A stretch of DNA of 30,064 nucleotides, taken from NCBI GenBank assembly GCA_009777435.1, contig WRLW01000001.1, forward strand, positions 1 through 30,064. Direction: 5' to 3'. Within the stretch, counting starts at the first letter, position 1. Every line of letters starts with the position of its first letter. A program made the translations under genes and the position numbers. This DNA is from Oscillospiraceae bacterium (GTDB lineage Bacteria; Bacillota; Clostridia; Oscillospirales; UBA929). Of this stretch, positions 9,104-16,499 are shown piece by piece. A model generated the notes under the pieces. It did not search any database. It had not been told where the DNA came from and saw only the letters and a list, made by a program, of their open reading frames with translations.

Positions 9104-9129
9104 GCGCGGCGGGAGTAATCCCGCCGCGC
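9104..9129. terminator. Hairpin between converging ftsH and rplL, probably a shared terminator
   Basis: An 11 bp perfect stem (9104-9114 with 9119-9129) closes a GTAA loop in the 64-base gap between the ftsH stop and the rplL stop. It is very GC-rich. The following T-tracts are modest on both strands (GTTTGCCGTTTT on plus, GTTCTTATT on minus). Its position between convergent operons suggests bidirectional termination. Confidence 0.7.
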
Positions 9130-9152
9130 AGCCGTTTGCCGTTTTCGCGTTC

Positions 9153-9536
9153 TTATTTTACCTCGATCTTCGCGCCGACTTCCTCAAGCTTTTTCTTGAT
9201 TTCCGCGGCTTCGTCCTTGGAGACGTTCTCCTTGACGGCCTTGGGCGCGCCGTCTACAAGGCCCTTGGCCTCGGTCAGGCCCAGACCGGTTATCTCGCGG
9301 ACTACCTTGATGACCTTGATCTTCTCGGAGCCGACCTCGGCCAGCACCACGTTGAACTCGGTCTGCTCCTCGGCGGCGGCGGCCGGAGCGGCGGCGGCCG
9401 GAGCGGCCATCATGGCCATAGGAGCGGCGGCCGAAACGCCGAATTCCTCCTCAAGAGCCTTTACTAACTCGGACAGCTCCAGAACCGTCAGCGCTTTGAC
9501 CTCATCGATCAATTTTGTTACTTTATCGCTTGCCAT
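9153..9536 (-). CDS. rplL: 50S ribosomal protein L7/L12
   Basis: This 127-residue stalk protein recruits translation factors to the ribosome. It has the N-terminal dimerisation helices (about 1-35), an Ala/Pro/Met-rich hinge (about 36-58) and the conserved C-terminal domain with KIKVIKVVREITGLGL and EAKGLVDGAPK. The ribosome binding site AAGGAGG is clear. It follows rplJ after 41 bases and is the last gene of its operon, ending at the hairpin shared with ftsH. Confidence 0.98.
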   Translation of the reverse strand: MASDKVTKLIDEVKALTVLELSELVKALEEEFGVSAAAPMAMMAAPAAAAPAAAAEEQTEFNVVLAEVGSEKIKVIKVVREITGLGLTEAKGLVDGAPKAVKENVSKDEAAEIKKKLEEVGAKIEVK

Positions 9537-9577
9537 TGTATTTTTCCTCCTTGTTTCTTACGGCGCGGGGCGATGCC

Positions 9578-10117
9578 CTACGCGCCTTTTTGTTCCGCTA
9601 TGGCGTTCAGCGCGACCACAAGGCCGCGGATGTTGCCGTTGAGTACGTTGACTAAACCGGAAATAGGCGCGTTCAGGCCGCCCAATACGCGCGCGATAAG
9701 CTGTTCGCGCGGCGGCAGCTCGGCTAAGGCCGCGACTTCCGCGCTCGTGATGACGCGGCCGTCCACAAAGCCGGCCTTTATGCTGAACTTCCCGTTGGAT
9801 TTCTTCGCGTAATCGCTGAGTATCTTGGCGGCGGCGACCGGGTCGTCGGCGCTGACGGCCAAAGCCGTCGTGCCTTTCAGGTGCGTGCTGAGATTAAGGC
9901 TGTCGAAGCCTATTTTTTCACAGGCGAAATTCAGCAGTGTGTTCTTGGTCACGCTGTAGTCCACCCCGGCGGCGCGCAGCTCACGCCTGAGCTTGGTGTC
10001 GTCGGCCACGTTGATACCCTTGTAATCGACCAGAACGCCGGCGCTGGCGTTTTTAATCTTTTCGGCGAGCTGATCGACAAAAGCCTGTTTTTGAGCCAGA
10101 ACGCTTGGATTCGGCAT
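9578..10117 (-). CDS. rplJ: 50S ribosomal protein L10
   Basis: The 179-residue protein forms the base of the L10(L12)4 stalk. Its N-terminus (SVLAQKQAFVDQLAEKI) and VLVDYKGINVADDTKLRRELR are diagnostic; the C-terminal helix binds L7/L12 dimers. The open frame extends 44 codons upstream, but those codons lie inside the structured leader. The ATG at 10117 is preceded by GGGAGGGGAGG. In most Firmicutes rplJL sits between rplKA and rpoBC; here the downstream neighbour is a convergent ftsH and the upstream neighbour is pntB, so the gene pair has been separated from that cluster. Confidence 0.97.
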   Translation of the reverse strand: MPNPSVLAQKQAFVDQLAEKIKNASAGVLVDYKGINVADDTKLRRELRAAGVDYSVTKNTLLNFACEKIGFDSLNLSTHLKGTTALAVSADDPVAAAKILSDYAKKSNGKFSIKAGFVDGRVITSAEVAALAELPPREQLIARVLGGLNAPISGLVNVLNGNIRGLVVALNAIAEQKGA

Positions 10118-10328
10118 AGGTTTTCCTCCCCTCCCGTATACGATAAATGGCGGCGATCCAAAACAAGAAAAGCCCCGCGTCTCAGCGGGGCGAATACGAC
10201 ACGCGCGGCGCGGCGGCCCTGAGCCGCTTTGTCCGCATATTTGCCGCACCCCTCGGCAGGCGGCCGCCCGATAAGCGGCGCGTTACTGCGGCTCCGAAAA
10301 AGCCGCAACCTGCTGTCTGTGGAACGCT
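10118..10328 (-). promoter_or_regulatory. Ribosomal protein L10 leader (autoregulatory attenuator of rplJL)
   Basis: The roughly 210-base 5' untranslated region carries hallmarks of the L10 leader. On the minus strand ACAGACAGCAGG (10309-10320) can pair with CCTGCCGAGG (10251-10260), enclosing a smaller hairpin GCGGCTttttcgGAGCCGC. An intrinsic terminator lies downstream. In Bacillus subtilis the L10(L12)4 complex binds such a leader and promotes termination when L10 is in excess; applying that mechanism here is inference, but all the parts are in order. Confidence 0.85.
10161..10191 (-). terminator. Intrinsic terminator within the rplJ leader (attenuator)
   Basis: On the minus strand GCCCCGC (10185-10191) and GCGGGGC (10172-10178) form a 7 bp GC stem with a 6-base loop, followed directly by TTTTCTTGTTTT. 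It sits about 45 bases before the rplJ ATG and inside the transcript, as expected for an attenuator rather than an end-of-operon terminator. Confidence 0.85.
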
Positions 10329-10334
10329 TGTTAT

Positions 10335-10363
10335 AATATAACAGCCGGGCCGCCGTTTGTCAA
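10335..10363 (-). promoter_or_regulatory. Putative sigma-A promoter of rplJL
   Basis: A perfect TTGACA (10358-10363) is followed after 17 bases by TATATT (10335-10340) on the minus strand. The start would fall near 10328, just before the first strand of the L10 leader stem. A strong promoter fits a ribosomal protein operon. Confidence 0.8.
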
Positions 10364-10373
10364 GCGGCGGCCC
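10347..10373. repeat. Inverted repeat enclosing the rplJ -35 box
   Basis: GGGCCGCCG (10347-10355) and CGGCGGCCC (10365-10373) are perfect 9-base complements around a 9-base loop that contains the -35 hexamer TTGACA of the rplJ promoter. The pnt operon ends at 10427 just upstream, so the structure could serve as its terminator or as an operator. The 309 bases between pntB and rplJ hold this repeat, the promoter and the L10 leader, and no gene. Confidence 0.6.
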
Positions 10374-10426
10374 ATAATTTTTATATAACGCCGCCGCCGG
10401 GACGGCTTTGGAGCGCCCCGGAGGGG

Positions 10427-11839
10427 TCAGTCGGTATTAAACTCGCCCGTAAGCGATGATATGGTGGCCTTCGCGTCCCCGTATATCATAAGGGTATTTC
10501 CCATATGGAACAGCTCGTTTTCGATTCCTGAGAAGCCCTTGCCCTTACCGCGCTTGAGGACGAACACCGTTTTGGCCTCATAAGCCTTTATGATGGGCAT
10601 ACCGTATATGGGCGACGAAGGCTCCGTTTCCGCGGCGGGGTTTACAACGTCGTTGGCCCCGATGACGATAGCAACGTCTTGCGCGGGCATGATCGGGTTC
10701 GTTTCCTCCATTGTTTTAAGCTGCTCATAAGGGATATCCGCCTCGGCCAGCAGGACGTTCATGTGACCGGGCATACGTCCGGCGACCGGGTGTATGGCAA
10801 AGCTTACCTCGGCGCCGTTTTGCTCAAGCTTCGACGCAAGCTCCTTGACGACGTGCTGCGCCTGCGCGACGGCCATACCGTAGCCCGGTATGAACACCAC
10901 CGACTGGGCGGCCTCCAGAATTAAATACGCGTCCTCGACCGATATGGCCTTGGGCTCGGCTTGGGGGCCTTTTTTGCCGGAGGACGATTCGGAAGCGCCA
11001 AACCCGCTGAAGAGAAGGTTGCTGATAGAACGGTTCATGGCCTTGCACATTATCAGTGTGAGGACTACGCCCGAAGCGCCCACTAAGCATCCGGCCACTA
11101 TCAATACCGTGTTGGAGATTATGAAACCGGCCATAGACGCGGCCAATCCCGAAAAGCTGTTCAGCAGGGATATGACGACCGGCATATCGCCGCCGCCTAT
11201 GGGCAGCACCGCGGTAAAGCCCAGTATAAGCGCGAGCGCCGTGAGGGTTATGACCATGACGGTCTTTACATAAACGTCGATGCCGGGTATGACGTAGATA
11301 ACTATGGCGGAGAGCGAAACCAAGATGAGCAGCAGGTTAATGGGCTTCTGCCCCTTGAATAAAATCGCGCGCCCCGTGATTTTTTCCGCAAGCTTGGCCC
11401 ATGCCAATACGGAGCCGGTAAAGGTTATCGCGCCGATCAAAATGGTCAGCCCTATGGACACGGCGCTGACCAAATCGCTGCCCTCGGGGTCTTTAAGGAA
11501 CTCCGACAAGGCGACCAGCAAAGACGCGAGGCCTCCGAAGCCGTTAAAAAGCGCCACCAATTCGGGCATCCCCGTCATCTTTACCCTTTTGGCCCATATG
11601 ACGCCGACGGCCGAGCCTATAACGATGCTTATAAAGCACCACAGATATCCGTTCTGCATCCAGTCCGAGGTGTTCCACGACGCCGCGACGTCCTTTTCGC
11701 AAAGCACCGCGACGACGGCTATCAGCATACCAAGGGAGGAAATAAAGTTGCCCTGACGCGCGGTTTTTACTTTATTGAGCCTCTTTATACCTATGATGAA
11801 TAAAACGCAGGCCACTATATACGCGAGATTGATAAGCAT
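10427..11839 (-). CDS. pntB: NAD(P) transhydrogenase subunit beta
   Basis: The 470-residue membrane protein has a block of about eight or nine transmembrane helices (residues 1-275), then the NADP(H)-binding domain III (about 290-470), with the nucleotide loop GYGMAVAQAQ (319-328), PVAGRMPGHMNVLLAEA and the KRGKGKGFSG segment. With PntA it couples proton flow to hydride transfer from NADH to NADP+, supplying NADPH. The frame remains open 47 codons upstream, but the true ATG at 11839 shares one base with the pntAb stop codon (TAATG), a coupled start. It is the last gene of a three-gene operon. Confidence 0.96.
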   Translation of the reverse strand: MLINLAYIVACVLFIIGIKRLNKVKTARQGNFISSLGMLIAVVAVLCEKDVAASWNTSDWMQNGYLWCFISIVIGSAVGVIWAKRVKMTGMPELVALFNGFGGLASLLVALSEFLKDPEGSDLVSAVSIGLTILIGAITFTGSVLAWAKLAEKITGRAILFKGQKPINLLLILVSLSAIVIYVIPGIDVYVKTVMVITLTALALILGFTAVLPIGGGDMPVVISLLNSFSGLAASMAGFIISNTVLIVAGCLVGASGVVLTLIMCKAMNRSISNLLFSGFGASESSSGKKGPQAEPKAISVEDAYLILEAAQSVVFIPGYGMAVAQAQHVVKELASKLEQNGAEVSFAIHPVAGRMPGHMNVLLAEADIPYEQLKTMEETNPIMPAQDVAIVIGANDVVNPAAETEPSSPIYGMPIIKAYEAKTVFVLKRGKGKGFSGIENELFHMGNTLMIYGDAKATISSLTGEFNTD

Positions 11840-12132
11840 TACTTCCTGTCCTCCTTCTTGCGGAACATACGCAGCATACGGTCGGTTATCAGATATCCGC
11901 CCACTACGTTTATGGCCGCGAATATCACGGCCAGAAAAGACAGGATCATCCCAAGCGTCCCCGTGGCCTGCACGGCGCACACCGCCAAAGCGCCCACTAT
12001 GGTTATGCCCGATATGGCGTTTGTGCCCGACATCAGGGGCGTGTGCAGCTGTGAGGGCACCTTTGATATAAGCTCTACACCCAAAAACGCCGCGATTACG
12101 AATATGAATATGAGGAATACTATATTTTCCAT
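11839..12132 (-). CDS. NAD(P) transhydrogenase subunit alpha, membrane part (PntAb type)
   Basis: The 97-residue protein has about three hydrophobic helices and the conserved SQLHTPLMSGTNAISGI motif of transhydrogenase domain II-alpha. In E. coli this segment is fused to the NAD-binding domain; the separate gene here matches the three-subunit form known from Rhodospirillum rubrum and many other bacteria. It starts 17 bases after pntAa and overlaps the pntB start by one base. AGGAGCG lies upstream as ribosome binding site. Confidence 0.93.
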   Translation of the reverse strand: MENIVFLIFIFVIAAFLGVELISKVPSQLHTPLMSGTNAISGITIVGALAVCAVQATGTLGMILSFLAVIFAAINVVGGYLITDRMLRMFRKKEDRK

Positions 12133-12149
12133 TTAAGGGCGCTCCTTTG

Positions 12150-13271
12150 CTATCTGAATTTTTCGTGTACGATCTTATGGCCGTCCGTTATGAGACAGCC
12201 GGACATGATTTCATCGGAGGCGTCTGCCTTTAACGACTTGCTTTCGCCGTCCCAGAAGTGGGTCAAAAACGCGGTGATATTCCCGGAGAACATATTCGAG
12301 GCGTCCTTGGGGACGAAGCGCTCAAGGCCGTCTCCGCCCAAGATGACTACGCCGTTATCCAAAATAACTTCCTTTTCGGGGTCTGAGCCTTCAACGTTGC
12401 CGCCGGTTCTGACCGCCATGTCGATTATGACCGAGCCGGGCTTCATCTGCCGCGTCATATCACTGGTCAGCAAAACGGGGGCCTTGCGCCCGAATACCTT
12501 CGCGGTGGTTATAACTATGTCCGACTGCGCGCACACCTTTGCCTGCGCCTTGCGCTGCAGCGCTACCTGCTCGGGCGTCAGCTCTTTGGCATAGCCCTGT
12601 TCGGTCTGCCCGGTCTCCCCCAAGTCGATTTTTACGAATTTGGCCCCCAAGGATTTCACCTGCTCCTCGACGACGGGCCTCGTGTCGAACGCCTCGACCC
12701 GCGCGCCCATCCGTTTGGCCGTGGCGATGGCCTGCAGTCCCGCGACGCCGACGCCTATGATAAAGACCTTGGCGGGGGAGATCGTTCCCGAGGGCGTCAT
12801 CATCATGGGGAATATCTTGGGGAGCCTCGAGGCCGCCAATACGACCGCGTAATAGCCCGCCAGCGACGCCTGAGAGCTTAGGATATCCATTTTCTGCGCT
12901 AATGTCGTACGGGGGATCATTTCAAGGCTGACAAGCCTTATGCCGGCCGCGGCGAACTCGCCTATGGCGGCCCGCTCGTTGAAAACGTCGAATGAGCTGA
13001 TATGAAGCGTATGCTCGCGGAGGCCCTCTATGCCGCCGGGCTTGTTGACGCGCACAACGATGTCGGCAAACTCACAGCCCTCGCCGTAGGTCTGCACTAT
13101 CTTCGCGCCGGCTTCCGCGTATTCGCGGTCGCCGCAGCCGGTTTTAAGCCCCGCGCCGCTTTGCACCGCCAGCTCATATCCCATCCGGGCCAGCTTGGCA
13201 ACGTCGGAGGGGACGAGCGCCGTTCGCGTCTCGTTTTTATCGGTTTCCCTGCACAAAAAAACTTTGTTCAT
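12150..13271 (-). CDS. NAD(P) transhydrogenase subunit alpha, soluble NAD-binding part (PntAa type)
   Basis: The 373-residue protein is domain I of the proton-translocating transhydrogenase and binds NAD(H) on the cytoplasmic side. The N-terminus contains ETRTALVPSDV, typical of the alanine dehydrogenase / PNT family, and the Rossmann motif VFIIGVGVAGLQAIATAKR is followed by GARVEAFDTRP. The family segment TTAKVFGRKAPVLL replaces the usual IPGRPAP, which is somewhat divergent. The ATG has AAGAAGGATG upstream. It leads the pnt operon from its own promoter at 13361-13390. Confidence 0.95.
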   Translation of the reverse strand: MNKVFLCRETDKNETRTALVPSDVAKLARMGYELAVQSGAGLKTGCGDREYAEAGAKIVQTYGEGCEFADIVVRVNKPGGIEGLREHTLHISSFDVFNERAAIGEFAAAGIRLVSLEMIPRTTLAQKMDILSSQASLAGYYAVVLAASRLPKIFPMMMTPSGTISPAKVFIIGVGVAGLQAIATAKRMGARVEAFDTRPVVEEQVKSLGAKFVKIDLGETGQTEQGYAKELTPEQVALQRKAQAKVCAQSDIVITTAKVFGRKAPVLLTSDMTRQMKPGSVIIDMAVRTGGNVEGSDPEKEVILDNGVVILGGDGLERFVPKDASNMFSGNITAFLTHFWDGESKSLKADASDEIMSGCLITDGHKIVHEKFR

Positions 13272-13360
13272 AAGCTACATCCTTCTTATGAAATATAAAG
13301 ACGCCAACCAACAGCCTGAAGAAACAGGTGCCGGCAAACGCCTTTGTCTGCTCGGTGAAG

Positions 13361-13390
13361 AGTATATCAAATACCGGGATAATTTGTCAA
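13361..13390 (-). promoter_or_regulatory. Putative sigma-A promoter of the pnt operon
   Basis: On the minus strand TTGACA (13385-13390), 18 bases, then TATACT (13361-13366). The start near 13354 gives a leader of about 80 bases before pntAa in which I see no obvious structure. Confidence 0.7.
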
Positions 13391-13419
13391 GTAAAATTTA
13401 CAGGATTTTCGCGTCCCCC

Positions 13420-13448
13420 CGTCACCGCGGGTCAGACCCGCGATGACG
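13420..13448. repeat. Palindromic intergenic hairpin (terminator or REP-like element)
   Basis: CGTCACCGCGGGT and ACCCGCGATGACG form a 13 bp stem (one G-T wobble on one strand) with a 3-base loop. It lies between the end of the 960-residue surface protein gene (stop at 13528) and the pnt promoter. No T-tract follows, so a Rho-independent role is uncertain. The shape resembles dispersed CGTCAT-N-GCGGG-type palindromes found in many bacterial genomes. The rest of 13391-13527 has no gene; a weaker GCCCC/GGGGC hairpin lies near 13473-13492. Confidence 0.6.
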
Positions 13449-13527
13449 AAAGGGGCGCGGTTTCCACAAGGCCCCGGCACGGATGGGGCTGTTTATGGCG
13501 CTTGGGCCGTTCTATGGGTTGCCGGAG

Positions 13528-16410
13528 TTACGGCGTCAGTGCGAATACGGCGCTGTCCACCGTTCCCGGGGCTTTGCCGGTGCCGGGTTCGGTGTAGAAC
13601 ACCCGGACAAAGACGTGAGTTACTGTTGGCCCAGGTGTGGTAAGAGTTGCGGTCGTCATTCCAGATATGGGGGTCGGGTCGGCTTTACTCGCATTAGTGC
13701 TATACCACTGATACGAAAGCACTCCGCTTCCGCCGGCGGGGACGGCGGCACCGACGGTCGGTGAAGTTGCGGTCGGCTGCGTGCCAATTGTGGGCGCGGG
13801 CGAGGTGGCCGACACCACCGTTACCTTGACGACAACGCTGTCAAGCGAAGCCGCGTTTTTGTTGGGTTCTTTGCTTGTCACGCGGACGAAGTAGAAATAC
13901 TCGCCCGTAGCTAAAGTTTTCGGGATGGTAAGCGTCGCGGTTCCGGCGTTCTTGTGTCCCCAGGTCGTATCCGCGTCGGTAATCATTTGCGGGCTTCCCT
14001 TGCTTGCGTTGGCGCAGCGATACCAGCGGTAAGAGAGGATCGAGGTCGGGGTGCCTGTGGCGACGACGGTTAGCTGCCCGTCCTCGTAACCCATATTGAT
14101 AGGCACAGGCTGCGTGATAATTTCGGGCGGGTCGGAGGTTTCAGGCAGGACTATGACTAAATCCTCCGGCGGATCGGGCGGCTCCATGCCCGGCGCGAGG
14201 AACCACGCGGCGGCAACCGCGTCCTTGCCGTTGGTGGCCTTGCCCCAGTAGATATGTATCGAGCCGTTGATGCTCGCGGAGGCCCCGGTGTAGCCTGTGC
14301 CGTCCTTGTCGGCCTTGGCTGTGGCCTTTAGGCGCGTGTCGGGGATGGAGGTAATGGAGGCGGTCAGCGCGGGCAGGCCGCCCCATTTTTTGCTTGTGGC
14401 GTTCCAAATCTCATATTTTCTCGAATCCAGCTTGATCTTGCCGTTGGGAGCGGGTATGGCCACGGCCTCTTCGGGCATCTCTATCCTCGGCGCGAGCTTA
14501 ATATTCTGTATGCGGCTGGCCGGCTTCTTCGCGGTGGCCGTCATCCAGGCGCGGACGGAGCCTTCCGCCGCTCCTATGGCGCTCTCAATGGATACGCCCT
14601 TTAGCTCGGGCGTCCCCTTCGCGTATATCACGGTCTCGATGCCCGTGCCGCTGAGAGACATCCCCACTTTGGGCTTTATGTTCTCCAGCTTATAGTTAAC
14701 CTTAATCTTGGGCTGCGCGAGCTGGCCGGAGGCCGTTACTTTATAGAGCTTGCTCGCCGCTTTCGCGTTGCCGTCATTGCCGCCCACGGGCGCGCCGCGC
14801 ACTAAGTAGACGGTTTTAGCCGGCTTCTGCCCCGCCTCTGTGGGCATGACGTTGATGCCCTGCGCCCCTCTGAAGCGGCCCCAGCCGTCCTCGTCGGGGT
14901 CTTTTTTGTTGGAGGCGGCCACCGCGATTTGCAGGCCGCTCAAATCGGAGGCCTCGGTCGCGTTTTTGGGGGTAAGCGTCCACTGGCCGGGGGTTTCGCT
15001 TGTGTTGTCGGGATATATCGAATAGTTGACGGTAAGCTTGGTCACGGAGGGACGCGCGGCGATTTTGGCAAACGCTATGATGGTCGCGCCGGGCACGGCG
15101 GCCGTCTCCCCCTCGGCCGCTTTTCCGGCGATGGGCTTTTTGGTGGCCCTGTCAATTTCGAGATTAGACAGATGCAGTGTCAAATCCTTGCTCAGCAGCT
15201 TGCTGAATTCGGCCGGCGGCGCGCCGGATTTCCAATTGCCGCCGCCGTCGATGCTGAAAGCGGCGACCGTGAAGCCGCTCGGCAAGGTCAGCTTTTCAGC
15301 GTCAAGGTCTATAATCGCGCTGTCGGCGGTGTAGGTGTTTGGGTCTGTGCTGTGCGCCGCGTCCTTAACCGGCGTGGCCGTCACGAGGGCGGAGGAGGGC
15401 ACATAAGCGATATTGTGCTTGCCTCCGCCGGACTGAAAGGTTGGGCGGGAGCCGCCGCTCTTGATTGTCCAGGTTTCTTCAAAATCCCAGCCCAATTCAA
15501 TCCACGTTTCAGGTTTTTTCACTTGCTCCGCGGTGATGTCATGGCCATCTTCTTCGATAATGTAGGTGGTTTTTTCCAGCGATGTGCTGCCATATTTGAG
15601 AACCACTGATTCAGATGCGTAGTTTTCTTCATAGGTTCCCGAATCCTTCTTTGCTATGCGAAAAACAGCAGTGGATGCGTCCTTTGTCGTCACGCTTGTG
15701 TTCAGCGACACGCTTCTTTTGATGGCGCCGCTTAAATTTACGCTTGCTATGCCGCCGACTAACTTATCGGCGCTAATCTCGGCGGTGCTGTAGCAAAACT
15801 CTATGAGGCCGCTGTTCTGGCCCACTATACCGCCGAAATTTCCCGGATCTGTACCCCCTCCGGTTATTTTGCCGGTCACATAGCAGTTGGAAATCGTGCC
15901 GCCACTCTCATTCACACCCGCTATTCCCCCAGCGTACGAACGAGCGGTAATGTTGATGTTCTCAAGACCGAGGTTTTTCACAACGCCGCCATCCCGAATG
16001 TTGTTGAACAAGCCTTGATTAACACCAAAGGTTTCATGGTCTTTCGGTTCGTTAGCGTATCCGGTTCTGTTAATGGTCAGTCCGGTGATTACAAACCCGC
16101 CGCCGTCGTATGTACCCACAAAATAGCCTTCCGCGGCACTGAGGTTGGCTCCGGGTGTGCCGGGGTAGCCGTTTCCGCCTATGGGCATCCAGTTGGTGTA
16201 AGACGAGATATCAATGTCGGCTATTTGCTTGTAGTGGGCGTCCATCGTCCAGCCGTCCTCTCCGCTGCCGACCTTTCGCAGGGTCGCCGCTGTGCTGACA
16301 ATGAACGGGCTTTCGGCCGTGCCGGACGCTTGCGCCGACGGCGCCGCCGCCGTCACTAAAGAGAGAGCCATGATGGCCGCGAGGGTTAGCGATAACACTT
16401 TCCGTTTCAC
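13528..16410 (-). CDS. Secreted modular surface protein with GLUG-like repeats and two Ig-like domains
   Basis: This predicted exported protein has 960 residues. A signal peptide (MKRKVLSLTLAAIMALSLV, cleavage near AQASG at 26-30) is followed by GLUG-like repeats (about 130-245; GGIAGVNESGGTISNCY and GGIVGQNSGLIEFCYS), a spacer, a divergent copy of the core shared with the two neighbours (about 460-725) and two Ig-like domains (about 768-866 and 872-959; LSYRWYR, LSYQWYS). There is no LPXTG, SLH or membrane anchor. An ATG five codons upstream exists, but its own bases contain the GGAGG ribosome binding site, so the GTG at 16410 is preferred; both neighbours have GGAGG in the same place. It is the last gene of the tandem trio. 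Function is unknown; adhesion or carbohydrate contact is only a guess from domain type. Confidence 0.85.
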   Translation of the reverse strand: MKRKVLSLTLAAIMALSLVTAAAPSAQASGTAESPFIVSTAATLRKVGSGEDGWTMDAHYKQIADIDISSYTNWMPIGGNGYPGTPGANLSAAEGYFVGTYDGGGFVITGLTINRTGYANEPKDHETFGVNQGLFNNIRDGGVVKNLGLENINITARSYAGGIAGVNESGGTISNCYVTGKITGGGTDPGNFGGIVGQNSGLIEFCYSTAEISADKLVGGIASVNLSGAIKRSVSLNTSVTTKDASTAVFRIAKKDSGTYEENYASESVVLKYGSTSLEKTTYIIEEDGHDITAEQVKKPETWIELGWDFEETWTIKSGGSRPTFQSGGGKHNIAYVPSSALVTATPVKDAAHSTDPNTYTADSAIIDLDAEKLTLPSGFTVAAFSIDGGGNWKSGAPPAEFSKLLSKDLTLHLSNLEIDRATKKPIAGKAAEGETAAVPGATIIAFAKIAARPSVTKLTVNYSIYPDNTSETPGQWTLTPKNATEASDLSGLQIAVAASNKKDPDEDGWGRFRGAQGINVMPTEAGQKPAKTVYLVRGAPVGGNDGNAKAASKLYKVTASGQLAQPKIKVNYKLENIKPKVGMSLSGTGIETVIYAKGTPELKGVSIESAIGAAEGSVRAWMTATAKKPASRIQNIKLAPRIEMPEEAVAIPAPNGKIKLDSRKYEIWNATSKKWGGLPALTASITSIPDTRLKATAKADKDGTGYTGASASINGSIHIYWGKATNGKDAVAAAWFLAPGMEPPDPPEDLVIVLPETSDPPEIITQPVPINMGYEDGQLTVVATGTPTSILSYRWYRCANASKGSPQMITDADTTWGHKNAGTATLTIPKTLATGEYFYFVRVTSKEPNKNAASLDSVVVKVTVVSATSPAPTIGTQPTATSPTVGAAVPAGGSGVLSYQWYSTNASKADPTPISGMTTATLTTPGPTVTHVFVRVFYTEPGTGKAPGTVDSAVFALTP

Positions 16411-16433
16411 AGTAAATACCTCCATGTTTAATG

Positions 16434-16487
16434 ATTTGGATCCTTCCGTTTATTATGCTCAAAGTCGTAATGACCGTGATGCCGCTA
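16434..16487 (-). repeat. Duplicated leader with relic of an ancestral gene 3' end
   Basis: The block 16434-16469 matches 18576-18610 upstream of the 683-residue gene, with about four substitutions and one indel (core GGATCCTTCCGT). At the second site its distal part is coding: it is the last codons (YDLS, stop) of the 551-residue gene. At the first site the same bases are non-coding and extend to 16487 with weaker similarity (CGGC-TCAC and TACGACTT-GAGC). It reads as remains of a former gene end left after tandem duplication. Confidence 0.6.
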
Positions 16488-16499
16488 AAAGGTTGGCGC

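Noticed and set aside
13420..13448. CRISPR repeat or attachment site
   Set aside because: A single palindrome with no second copy in the window and no integrase nearby.
14929..15609. Plus-strand open frame of 226 codons inside the 960-residue surface gene
   Set aside because: Gly/Arg-rich shadow translation with no start signal; the minus-strand frame has a signal peptide and recognisable domains.
16411..16425. ATG five codons upstream as start of the 960-residue protein (and the same for the 551-residue protein)
   Set aside because: Those ATGs sit within the GGAGG ribosome binding site; all three paralogues align at MKR(K/R) (A/G)TG starts.
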